Assembly (NCBI GenBank): GCA_964030475.1
Contig: CAXIPT010000003.1
Location: 12,410,591 to 12,474,590, forward strand
Length of the DNA stretch: 64,000 bases
Reading direction: 5' to 3'
Source: Tethya wilhelma
Lineage: Eukaryota; Porifera; Demospongiae; Tethyida; Tethyidae
Part shown: in pieces, positions 28,897 to 39,715 of the stretch
Numbering within the stretch: position 1 is the stretch's first letter
Layout: every line of letters starts with the position of its first letter
Position numbers and translations under genes: made by a program
The notes under the pieces: generated by a model
What the model was told of the DNA's origin: nothing
The model's database searches: none
The model's input: only the letters and a program-made list of their open reading frames with translations

Positions 28897-31800
28897 CTAG
28901 CTTGACTGAAAACTCATGCATGAAATAGCAGCTATTTCATCACTAATTATTATAAGTGTAGTGAAGATTTCATAAAATAGAGTAGGGTAGGAATGGGCAT
29001 ATACAGTGCTTTTTTTAAGTAAGGAAACAATTAAGGTGCATGACATGACTACTTCTGAATCATTCTCATTTTTGATTTCTTGTGCATCCAGCTGTTCTAT
29101 GAAATATTGTAATTTGACTAATATTGGCATTGGAGAAATTTTCGTATGTGTCACCGTGTGCGAAAATTAACACTTGAAATTGTGATGACCCATTACCAAC
29201 ATTAATGCAGGTGCTTTTATGTAAGTACGAAAATTGAACACATATACGTGAAAATTTAAGGTATGGAATATTTTCAATGTGAAAATATCTCAAACTACAG
29301 TACTGAATATTGATATGGTTCAAATAATGCTGTACATGCATGCTTTGATCGTAAAAAAAGAGCAGTGTAGGAATGGTCAGTGCTGGAAATAGTTAGGAAA
29401 CAAGGCATGTCTCAATTTCAGCACATGACTACTATACGTACTACTGTACATAATTATAATAATTATTATTTAATTGAAATTAAGTAGGTTACCTGAGTGA
29501 TGATATTGTTCAGTTTCACTTATTGGTTGTCCTGATTCAAAATCTGTGTCGTGAGATGAATTTTCTTGATTTAATGGAACTCGAGATGCTTCTTGAATGT
29601 CTGGAACACTGAAGCTTTGCAACTGAAGGCTTTGAAATTCCTCTAAAGCAGATGCTGAATGAAAAAATTACAACAATAATTATTAATGGTAAAAATTCAC
29701 ACATTGATATGAACTTAAGATTGTCCTAGTACTGCATGCATATGTGGTATACAGACGCAATTATATGCAGTTGCTTTCTTTGCTATTATAATTGAATAAG
29801 TTCACATACTTGAGAACTGATAGGCATGCTTTAGTCGGCCACCAGTTTTTGTGAGAATATTCTTCTTGTAGTAAGTTGCAATAGTAGTCTGAACAATTTT
29901 CCATGACTTATTTGGTTTGTTTTTGTATTGGCCAAATAAGGATGTGAAACTATTCGCATCACGAATTTGAAATTTGCGTTCATCTTCATTTAACCAAGTG
30001 ATTACATCTTGGTGTTGGTTTTTTCTCAAGATGTAAAGAATGAATTCCCAAACATTAAAAGATTTTTGCTTTGGAGTAGAAGAGGTTGAGATATCTGCAG
30101 CATGCAGAGATGCGTCATAGACATATGTGCCTTTGGTTTTTGGGACAGGACTAGAAGGAAGTTCAGGTTGTTCACATTGATACTGTTCAGTGATTCTTGC
30201 ATCCAAAGCTGTTGAACTTCCTCCAATATGAGTGGATGGTATCAAGTTCTGGGCTAGAGATGAATGCTCTTGATGCTCAACAGAAGAAGTAGTTGAATCA
30301 GATGTCAGTAATGTTGCTGGTTGAAAGGATGCTAGTTCTTGCTGAACTTGGTGTTGGAATTGAGTGTTTTGATCTATAAAAATAATAAAGTATAAGTTTT
30401 GTGTGACATTGATTTCACAGTTAATAAAAATATGTATCAAAGTATACCGTAAATATAACTTGTTTTGCATGTATTTGATTTTGGACAGATCAAATTGTTT
30501 ACAGTAATCATCATAGTAGATACAATCATAGTTATATATGCACCTGTGTATATATACTGAGTCACTGACTCAGTACTAGTATATGAAGGTAATGAATTAT
30601 GAAATTGTGTAATAATGTGTGCTCTCTTTGATACAAGTTATTAAGTGACACGCAAATTGTATAGTATTATACCTTTTTCCACTGACAAATATTTTTTACT
30701 CAGATCTCTGGCAAGGAGCTGTTCATCAATAGCTGGTGACTTCAGGACTTCAATAATAGTCTTCCATGTGAATGGAGAAGTACATCGTTTTTCCCATAGA
30801 GCAAACATCTCCCTAAAACAGTCACTAATAATGGAATTTTGCTCTAGTTTGATTATTTGTATATCATTGTGTTGCAGCCCCAACTGAAGAGCAATATTTT
30901 CCCATTTCACAGTTTCAGTGGCAACTTCAGTCAGTAACAGAGGAAGGGACAGAGGTTCAACTTCTTGTTGAATTGAAGCTTGACCTACATAATTAGATGT
31001 AACTGCATTGAATTGACCTGTTATTATTACATGCATGTGCACACATGCATGCATGCAGAAAATTTAATGCATCAAAATTATGTGGGCTGAAATACCGAAA
31101 GAAAGAAACAACTTGACTGGGTTAATTAAAAGGTCACTATAATTATTATAATAATATTATACTAAAAATTGGTATTTTATGCATGGGCCCCAGAAATGTG
31201 CAGGTTTGTACATTTGCTCATGTATTGCACGTTTGTTCAAGTAGAAACCTGACAATTTAAGGTTGCATGAGTAGTCGGATACATTAATTTGTCTTCAATA
31301 CTCACATGGATTCGATGATGCTGCAGTAGTAGTATTGAGTGGCACTGCATGGAACCACACTTGTTTCGCATGACTTAATGGTATTGGTCGCTTCGATTGA
31401 TTTTTTATACATCTTTCAGTAAAGATATCTTTTTCAGTTTTCAATTGAATAGCAGTGCCATGGGGTTGAAGCATTCCACAGGGAATTTTACACTCAAATC
31501 CAAGTGTGATATCTAGCTTATCAGGATCATATGACAGACATATTGTTGCATGCCAAAGTGCAAAATCAATATCTTCACGAATTTTAGGGCAGTGCTGTGC
31601 TTCACAAGTTGTGTACACTTCTAAGTGCGAGGTCCTATCAGCAATCAAAACTGTGCCTTCCAAGCTTGTCTGGCCACATATGTTTGAGTCTTGGTGTCGT
31701 ACGTGGAACTCAAATTCAATTACATTCCGCTTCCGATACAGGTTAGGATGTGAGTGGTTTGGCTTGATGATCCAGGAAGATAGCTTTGCTAAGTAGGTTA

Positions 31801-34157
31801 TGGAGGCACAAAAGAGACCTCGTGGAGTGAAGTCGGTTGAAAATGAAACAAAAAGTGGACCTTTGATCTTATTGTGACTCATCAGCTGGCGATACTCCTC
31901 ATAAATAGGTAGTTTGGCAGAGCATTCAAAAGGTAGAACACATGGCATGAAATATTCATCATTTTCCAAAGGAGCAATGATGCAAAGACCTGACAGAAGT
32001 TGGAGAAGTTCATTTTTGGTGAAGATGTTGTCTAGCTTGTCAAATACATACCGAGTCTTGTTCAATAGATCAACACTAAATATTCCAGTCTTCCGAAACA
32101 TTTCACGCTCAGATTGGGCAATGTCCACTGAGTTTTTACAATCAAAACTGGCAACAATCATCTGAGATACTTTATTGAAAAGAAATTCAGGCTTACAGAA
32201 GATTACATCCCGGAGGATGTCTGAATAGTGCAAAAAAATATTGAGCTCATCAAACAACTGCAATGCTTCATCCACTTGGTCTTCAGGCATGTGAACATCA
32301 CTCTCTTGGGCTACATCATAGCACTCTTGAAGGCTGATGTAGTTTTTGTCTTTGGAGTATTCTTTGAGGATTTCAAGAAGAATAAACCATCGTAGTGGTA
32401 TTTTGACTTCTAAAGACTCACAGATTAGTTGTATATTTGTTCGTATGGTTGCTAGCATTTCACCATTGTGTGCCCATCCAGATTCACTAGCATCAAACGT
32501 GAAAACAGGAGTATCTCTTGATGGTCTGCAAAATTCAATTTCTTCTTCATATTTCAGAAGGCATGCTTTAATCCTATTTTGCTTTTTCATTATCTCTTGA
32601 CTGCTACATTTGTCTTTAAACATTCCTACTACTGCCACATATGGTTTGGACGATCTGCCGGATCCTCTCTGACGTATGCTATGGGTAAGATTGCACGAGC
32701 AAATGGAACGGATTGATTGTTCTATCATCTCTTTGTTTGTGACCATCATTTCTTCAGGGACAGAAAACTTTTGACCATTAACTTCATAATCAAATGTGGG
32801 ATGATCAGATAGCTCTTCAGGCAACTTGTGGACCAAGATATTGACTGAAGAGTTTCGCACAAACATTGGCATGATTTCTTGAAATTGAGGTTGCCCCCCG
32901 GCATCAACTAGATACACAAGTTTCATTTTTTCAAGAGACTTTAGTCTTCTTACTGTTTTGCCTTTAAGTTCTTTGAGTCTCTTTCTTATGCTTCTTGTTA
33001 TTTTGAACTCACGCCGTTTTCCAGAAAAAGTAGAAACACTGGGACCACTTGAAGCATTTTTATTTGCTTTCAAATTTTGATAACGATGGATTGTTTTGGC
33101 TGTTAGGCCTGACATTTTGGATGTATCAACCATGTGCCACTTTACACGGGATCCATCTTTGATTTCATTGATTTCTACAAGATCTTCCTCGAAATTAATC
33201 CAGTCAGGAGTAGCTTGATCTACTTCAGCGGCAATGGCTGTGCTCGTGCGTTTCAAAGGACGACGCTTGTTTAGAATCAAAGCTCTCAAATGAGACTTGC
33301 CCGTCCCTGGTGGTCCAGTTACGCCACACTTGGCTATGAAGATGGATACCTTACAGCCTTCAATAGCTTCGTCAAAGAGCAACTGAAATGATTCATCATC
33401 TGGACAAAATTGAACAGGAAACAACAAAAATGACCTGTAAACTGATTTTAGTATCTCATGATGCATGCATGATAAGACATAGGGATGAAGCTACAAGCTA
33501 TAAAAGATGATACTGTATATGCAAAGTTATGTAAAACAAAACTTTCAAGCTATAAATTATAATATTAATATCTTCAAAAACAAGCTGTATGCAACTGTAT
33601 ACTATGCACTAGTCAAGACCAATTTCCCAGAGTCAAGCCCGTACAGGGAGGGGTGGTTTGAGGGGTTCGGTCGAACCACGTGCTAAGCTCTGGCTCTAAT
33701 CAGTGCTGTCGAAAGAAATCTCTGTATACGTCTAGTATCACTGAAGATTCTGAACTTTAAATTTGCAAGAACTATAACAAACTGTTATTATAGTGAACTT
33801 CAAGTCATGTAGGTGACACTTGTGTGACCTGTCATGCATTCAGTAGTTGCATGACGTTTGATGTACCGGCAGATTATACTATTAAAATTTTATAGCATAA
33901 CTCGGGGAGGGGGGGGTTGCATGGTGTCCAAAATAGACTAATAGCTGTAAGCACATGACATTGTAAATTGATCAATTTTCATACCACTTATAGCATCTGA
34001 TGATTGAGAATCAGTGCTTATAGTTCTGCCAACAGTTTCACTGACAGTTCGTTGAACTAGCATGGTAGTAGCAGGTACAGTTGTATCATGGCCTATTCTC
34101 TGTGAAGGCGATTCAATGACAAGTGGAATGTTCCATGTTATACAGTTTCTTCTCTCT
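28897..34157 (-). CDS. P-loop NTPase (Roc/STAND-like) + death domain + ETS-like domain
   Basis: Exons 34157-33985, 33399-31306, 30984-30673, 30373-29810, 29654-29493 and a less certain last exon 29096-28897 (ending TAG) all join in phase; every internal junction from the second exon on is phase 1. The NTPase region shows a Walker A motif (GPPGTGKSHL), a switch-like VDAGGQPQFQEIMP, as in Roc and G-alpha type GTPases, and a COR-like part. The next exon encodes a death domain (VKWENIALQLGLQHNDIQII ... FTWKTIIEVL). The following one encodes a Ser/Gln-rich linker and an ETS fold (VWEFILYILRKNQHQDVITW ... KNKPNKSWKIVQTTIATYYK). The likely role is a nucleotide-dependent immune or stress switch with a DNA-binding-like effector end, but this is inference. 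The first exon listed has no good start codon at its beginning and needs an upstream exon. The one at 39498-38705 fits in phase. That first exon is repeated at 35042-34870 in a suspect duplication. Confidence 0.8.
29810..30060 (-). other. Divergent ETS domain within the NTPase gene
   Basis: The pattern W-x-F-(x)3-L-(x)n-ITW-(x)5-ERKFQI-(x)n-FGQYKNKPN-(x)n-YYKKNILTKT-GG-(x)n-YQF follows the whole ETS fold, from helix 1 through the wing to the final beta strand. In the recognition helix the family has SRALRYYY, whose two arginines contact the GGA core. Here the aligned residues are QTTIATYY, so both arginines are lost. A DNA-binding preference, if any, must differ from GGAA/T. Confidence 0.8.
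30680..30950 (-). other. Death domain within the NTPase gene
   Basis: The hydrophobic and tryptophan pattern of a death domain is present: ...ATETVKWENIALQLGL, HNDIQIIKLEQN, MFALWEKRC and FTWKTIIEVLKS, followed by a last helix with LARDLSKKYL. It lies in its own 312-nt exon flanked by phase-1 introns, the class that allows exon shuffling. Death domains usually form homotypic complexes with adaptors. Confidence 0.85.
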
Positions 34158-34777
34158 CTATAGTGTTAAAGAAAACAATTAAGTCAAAATCCACCATAGC
34201 AAATCTTATAGTAGTGAAATGTTGACTTATCAATTCACTGAATGGTGTGTCATACAACACGTTAGGTGTGTTCACACAACTGCTTAAGTTAACTTAAAAT
34301 ATTCAATTAAGTCAAAATCCACCATAGCAAATCTTATAGTCGCAGTTATGTACATGAACACACCTAAAGTGTTGTGTGACACAACACTTTTTAACAGTGT
34401 TAAAGCCAGCATCATGCATGCATGCATCAATACACAACATTGACTAAGGCTGGAAATAGCTATTTATAAATACAGTGTGTACGTAAATACAATGAAAGCT
34501 GAATGAGCTGGACTCAAAATAATAATAGGCAGACATGCATTATTATACATTATCCATGCATGTCGTTGTTGTTATGATCTCTCGTTTGTTCTTATACTTT
34601 GCTAAAAGTCAAAGTATAGTCTGCAGTACTAATTTGAAACTACCGTTGAATCTCACTAACTAAATTTTAACTTAATAAACTGCTGTGCATAAATTCTCTG
34701 CAACAGGTTATGTCTCTCAATTGAGTCACATGCAAAAAAGCTATATAGCTTCAGCCTTGTTAATTGTCTGGCCCGTT
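33894..34777. repeat. Left copy of an 884/882-bp tandem duplication
   Basis: This segment is repeated almost exactly at 34779-35660, separated by one N at 34778. Differences are a few substitutions and small indels (for example ATGGTGTCC against ATGGTTTCC), as expected between two haplotypes. Each copy carries one exon of the NTPase gene (33985-34157, 34870-35042). Confidence 0.9.
34231..34390. repeat. Inverted-repeat element with GTGTCATACAACAC ends
   Basis: The left end GGTGTGTCATACAACACGTTAGGTGTGTTCA is mirrored by a right end with TGAACACACCTAAAGTGTTGTGTGACAC (quoted here in parts under 32 bases only to show the pairing; the core pair is GTGTTCA / TGAACAC). Its second copy lies in the duplicated segment near 35140-35280. 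It is non-coding. Confidence 0.6.
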
Positions 34778-34778
34778 N

Positions 34779-35660
34779 AGCATAACTCGGGGAGGGGGGG
34801 GTTGCATGGTTTCCAAAATAGACTAATAGCTGTAAGCACATGACATTGTAAATTGATCAATTTTCATACCACTTATAGCATCTGATGATTGAGAATCAGT
34901 GCTTATAGTTCTGCCAACAGTTTCACTGACAGTTCGTTGAACTAGCATGGTAGTAGCAGGTACAGTTGTATCATGGCCTATTCTCTGTGAAGGCGATTCA
35001 ATGACAAGTGGAATGTTCCATGTTATACAGTTTCTTCTCTCTCTATAGTGTTAAAGAAAACAATTAAGTCAAAATCCACCATGATAGCAAATCTTATAGT
35101 AGTGAAATGTTGACTTATCAATTCACTGTTAAAATGGTGTGTCATACAACACGTTAGGTGTGTTCACACAACTGCTTAAGTTAACTTAAAATATTCAATT
35201 AAGTCAAAATCCACCATAGCAAATCTTATAGTCGCAGTTATGTACATGAACACACCTAACATGTTGTGTGACACAACACTTTTAACAGTGTTAAAGCCAG
35301 CATCATGCATGCATCAATACACAACATTGACTAAGGCTGGAAATAGCTATTTATAAATACAGTGTGTACGTAAATACAATGAAAGCTGAATGAGCTGGAC
35401 TCAAGATAATAATAGGCAAACATGCATATACATTATCCATGCATGTCGTTGTTGTTATGATCTCTCGTTTGTTCTTATACTTTGCTAAAAGTCAAAGTAT
35501 ATAGTCTGCAGTACTAATTTGAAACTACCGTTGAATCTCACTAACTAAATTTTAACTTAATAAACTGCTGTGCATAAATTCTCTGCAACAGGTTATGTCT
35601 CTCAATTGAGTCACATGCAAAAAAGCTATAGCTTCAGCCTTGTTAATTGTCTGGCCCGTT
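34779..35660. repeat. Right copy of the 884/882-bp tandem duplication
   Basis: See the left copy at 33894-34777. I treat the pair as two versions of one locus joined by the assembler. Confidence 0.9.
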
Positions 35661-36027
35661 GTTCCTTGAAAAAAATGTGGGAAAGGATCTGGAGGAGCTA
35701 GCCTGGATATATATTGAGGCAAACAAAAGAAGTGCCATGCAGGTTAATTGTTCATGATGCATGGCTATTCAGTATTATAAAATAGATAGAAATTGAAGGA
35801 CCCATGCAGGCTGCATGCTTGTAGGCAGAGCTAGGAGGTACAACATGCATGTGCAGGTGTAATTAAAGACCTAACTTAGTCAGCATGCATGTACATGTAA
35901 TCATGCAATTCACATTGACATACTGTTACATTGTAGCAATCACCAGCCTTGCCAGTTCAGCAATTAAGTGGTGTGACACGTACTGCCTTTATTGAGTCAG
36001 CACATACCGTATAGCTATAGCCTCGTT

Positions 36028-36095
36028 CCCAGGCTCTCACCTTTGACCTTACACTCACGGTACCGTGAGTGTAAGGTCAAAGGTGAGAGCCTGGG
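36028..36095. repeat. Perfect 68-bp palindrome
   Basis: The 33-base left arm starting CCCAGGCTCTCACCTTTG is exactly mirrored by the right arm ending CAAAGGTGAGAGCCTGGG, with TA as the centre. It shares its outer arm with the hairpin at 827-884 and lies directly next to the MITE-like element at 36100-36300. Confidence 0.95.
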
Positions 36096-36099
36096 AGGC

Positions 36100-36300
36100 T
36101 ACCATATAGCGGGAGTTAAAGTTTCATAGAGTTTAATTATAACTTTTGTAGTTTTCGCGGATCCCAATCCATCTGTCAAAGTTTTTATCCGTGAAATTCT
36201 TCGTATATGCATACACGTATGGACTCTTACAGCTTATCTGCAAAAGTTAAAATGCAAAATGTTTGACTAGAGACATTTGCAAAACTTTCCCGCTATGGTA
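36100..36300. mobile_element. MITE-like element (TACCATATAGC / GCTATGGTA ends)
   Basis: The left end TACCATATAGCGGGAGTTAAAG pairs with a right end AAAACTTTCCCGCTATGGTA. It belongs to the same terminal family as the elements at 12865, 15176, 22981, 45846 and 59481 but has its own interior. Its right end is followed by the tandem string GTTACGACCCGCTATGGTA. Confidence 0.7.
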
Positions 36301-37359
36301 GTTACGACCCGCTATGGTAGTTACGACCCGGTATAATTAATATGTGATTATAATTCATACAGTACTACATAAATGCATTATGAAATTACCCTTCTGTTTA
36401 AATAATTGTATGCTAATTAATGAAACAACAGCCTTGCCAGCTCAGCAAAGCACACCTCACACCAATCATACATGTACATGAAGTCATATTATACTGTAAA
36501 AGGACACTGTAGACACACAAGTTGTGGATTATGGTAATAATGTTTGCTTGACCAAAATACTCTATAATAATTATCTGTTTGACCAGAAGCTATAAAATGC
36601 AAGGGTGATATGAGGCTACATTCTTGGGATTGAAGCAGTGGCACTCAGGAAAACAATAAAGGAATTTAGATTCATTGCAAAGGACAATTAGCATTACTGA
36701 GTGACTAACTATAGCTATATATAACCAACTCTATAACCATAATATTCTGGAGCTAGCTGATCAAAACTTGGTAATGCTTAGATTGCATGGTTAAACGTCT
36801 GCTTCGTGAATGAGTCAGAGTCAGTGCTGATAGCACAAACATTTCTGTAAAATTGCTGTTGACTTTACTATGCAGGGAGAGGAAAGAGCCTGCATGTTTG
36901 GTATACTAACGAGGTTATAATTATAGACTGAAACGAGGTCAAACAGGATATTTTCTGTTTCCATCACATTTCTGACATCACGTTGCTATAAGCATTCATA
37001 CAAAATTAAAGAGAGATCAAGGGTTTATAATTATAGCTAAGGGCAATACAAAAAGCTCAAAGCTGTTTGAGGACACAAAATTTATGTAGTATTATTAGTC
37101 ACACTGCATGGCTAAATAATATTGCTCATAGAAAAAATACTACACTAGGCATGTAACCACAACAATGCAACACTTGACTACACATTGTTTGTTTATGGGA
37201 TAATGATTAGGACAATGTAAGATAAGTTATTTAAAAGTGACTGCATATGCATATGCTGTTATGAGGGATGTACACATGTACACAGAAGAGGAATGATAGC
37301 TGTGTGTCATGCTGAGCTGGCATTTTTGGCCCATGTGATCTTTTTCCTCAGTGATTTTT
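36258..37359. repeat. Left copy of an 1102-bp exact tandem duplication
   Basis: It appears identical to 37361-38462, with a single N at 37360 between the copies. No gene is affected. It is most likely an overlap of contig ends that was not merged. Confidence 0.92.
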
Positions 37360-37360
37360 N

Positions 37361-38462
37361 AATGTTTGACTAGAGACATTTGCAAAACTTTCCCGCTATG
37401 GTAGTTACGACCCGCTATGGTAGTTACGACCCGGTATAATTAATATGTGATTATAATTCATACAGTACTACATAAATGCATTATGAAATTACCCTTCTGT
37501 TTAAATAATTGTATGCTAATTAATGAAACAACAGCCTTGCCAGCTCAGCAAAGCACACCTCACACCAATCATACATGTACATGAAGTCATATTATACTGT
37601 AAAAGGACACTGTAGACACACAAGTTGTGGATTATGGTAATAATGTTTGCTTGACCAAAATACTCTATAATAATTATCTGTTTGACCAGAAGCTATAAAA
37701 TGCAAGGGTGATATGAGGCTACATTCTTGGGATTGAAGCAGTGGCACTCAGGAAAACAATAAAGGAATTTAGATTCATTGCAAAGGACAATTAGCATTAC
37801 TGAGTGACTAACTATAGCTATATATAACCAACTCTATAACCATAATATTCTGGAGCTAGCTGATCAAAACTTGGTAATGCTTAGATTGCATGGTTAAACG
37901 TCTGCTTCGTGAATGAGTCAGAGTCAGTGCTGATAGCACAAACATTTCTGTAAAATTGCTGTTGACTTTACTATGCAGGGAGAGGAAAGAGCCTGCATGT
38001 TTGGTATACTAACGAGGTTATAATTATAGACTGAAACGAGGTCAAACAGGATATTTTCTGTTTCCATCACATTTCTGACATCACGTTGCTATAAGCATTC
38101 ATACAAAATTAAAGAGAGATCAAGGGTTTATAATTATAGCTAAGGGCAATACAAAAAGCTCAAAGCTGTTTGAGGACACAAAATTTATGTAGTATTATTA
38201 GTCACACTGCATGGCTAAATAATATTGCTCATAGAAAAAATACTACACTAGGCATGTAACCACAACAATGCAACACTTGACTACACATTGTTTGTTTATG
38301 GGATAATGATTAGGACAATGTAAGATAAGTTATTTAAAAGTGACTGCATATGCATATGCTGTTATGAGGGATGTACACATGTACACAGAAGAGGAATGAT
38401 AGCTGTGTGTCATGCTGAGCTGGCATTTTTGGCCCATGTGATCTTTTTCCTCAGTGATTTTT
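37361..38462. repeat. Right copy of the 1102-bp exact tandem duplication
   Basis: See 36258-37359. The true sequence probably contains this segment once. Confidence 0.92.
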
Positions 38463-38473
38463 CGTACCCCCCC

Positions 38474-38515
<42 letters not shown>

Positions 38516-38704
38516 CATGCAGGCCGGGCAGCTGTATCAAATTGCTGGAAATAGAAGATAATATTACATACTCAGAAAATATTAACCTACTTGCAAGCTT
38601 TTCTGTATTTATTTTTATCCCTAAAAATTATGTGTGAATGGTAAAAAAAAAATTATAATGACGTTATCAACTGCAATATAACACAATCATGCACCCTGGC
38701 TTAC

Positions 38705-39498
38705 TTGCAGTAGGTACACTCTCCACAGTCTGGTTTACAACAGGCATCACATTGACCACACCGTGTTCGTTTTTGTTTTGGTGTTGGTTTCTCAACTGTG
38801 GGTGTTGAAGGCTGTGATGCACTGGTTTGATCTGGACTAATAACAATGGGAGTTTTTGTGGTTAGTGTTTCAGAATGTTTTCTTTTGGGAGGAGGTGTGT
38901 CTCGTGCACCTCCTCTTCTGTCTGCTTTAACAGGAGTGCGTTTATCACCAAGATTCTGATGTAAGGTCGACTCAGTAGGCACTTGTTGTCTTGGCATTGT
39001 TGGAGTAAGTTTTACTGACGAATTCGATGATCTCTGATAACTGCCAATGTAATATTGACCATTGTGAGGTTGGGTTGAAGGTTTTTTGGAACGGCCGTCT
39101 TGTATGTTATCCTCCTTGTCTGATCCAAAGCTTGTTACGGTAGTAGTAGTAGTAATTGTGGGGGTTGTGGGTAACTTTGGATAGTGGTCTGAATGTTGTT
39201 CAGCAAGTGATTGACTCTGATCTACATCCCCCCTTAATGCAGCTCCTCGTGGACTCAGCTCGGGAGCGGTCTCTTCATTATCACTGTCGCTGTCATCAAT
39301 AACAACATAGTCAATGTTGGATTTAGATTTTTTTGATCTTTTATAGGCACTGACTGCTTTGTCTTCCATAAGGTCACTTCTTCTTTTACCCACCGTCCTG
39401 GATGTAAAAGTCAGCCACGGAGCTGCGATTGGCTTGCATTTGGGGAACTTAGGCCGCGGTCTGCCTGAGTGAAGCTCTCGGTCATCACTCGAGGCCAT
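38705..39498 (-). CDS. CXXC zinc-finger protein, first exon
   Basis: A single exon encodes 264 residues and then splices at TGC AA|GTAAGC in phase 2. Most of it is disordered and Ser/Thr/Pro/Lys-rich, with an acidic patch (IDDSDSDNEE), probable nuclear-localisation clusters (KRSKKSK, PPKRKHS) and, at the very end, RTRCGQCDACCKPDCGECTYCK. This is the first half of a CXXC finger: CGxCxxC, a short spacer, then CGxCxxCK. In DNMT1, CFP1, KDM2 and MLL proteins such fingers bind unmethylated CpG. The second half (KFGG loop, KQxC and the final RxC) must lie in a following exon. The next minus-strand exon that fits the phase starts with ERRNC and belongs to the NTPase gene. That resembles the last few residues of a CXXC finger (xERRC), but the KFGG/KQ part would be missing. 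The ATG is the first in the frame and follows a CpG-rich block. Confidence 0.8.
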
Positions 39499-39629
39499 TC
39501 AATTTGCAAAAGGTGCCACTGAATCTAATAGAAGGAAATCTCTTCAGTGGACTTGACTTCGTGTAGAAACTTGGAACTCTTGAATTTGAAATAGATGCTA
39601 ATCACGTGCATGCACATACAAAATTTAAT

Positions 39630-39715
39630 GCGATCCGCGATCGGACCGCGGATCGCGGACTAGAACTCCGGCGCGGCGCGCGCGGGGCGGCGGCCGGCCG
39701 AACCGCCTGGCCGAC
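39630..39715. promoter_or_regulatory. CpG-dense block with palindrome upstream of the CXXC exon
   Basis: About 85 bases of very high GC and CpG content stand out from AT-rich surroundings. It begins with the dyad CCGCGATC / GATCGCGG around a GGACCGCG core and continues with GCGCGGCGCGCGCGGGGCGG. It lies about 130 bases upstream of the minus-strand CXXC start codon. A CpG-island-like promoter is the simplest reading. Confidence 0.55.

Larger units (their letters stand above)
35661..38704. other. Stretch between CXXC exon and NTPase gene
   Basis: No exon is recognised. The stretch holds a perfect palindrome (36028-36095), a MITE-like element (36100-36300), two identical 1102-bp copies around an N at 37360, and (CA)n at 38475-38514. 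I looked for the missing central part of the CXXC finger on the minus strand (a KFGG-type loop needs GGNGG after TTY) and did not find it. Confidence 0.5.

Noticed and set aside
34656..34841. Minus-strand frame crossing the N at 34778
   Set aside because: It spans an artificial join between two copies of one segment, so the frame does not exist in the genome.
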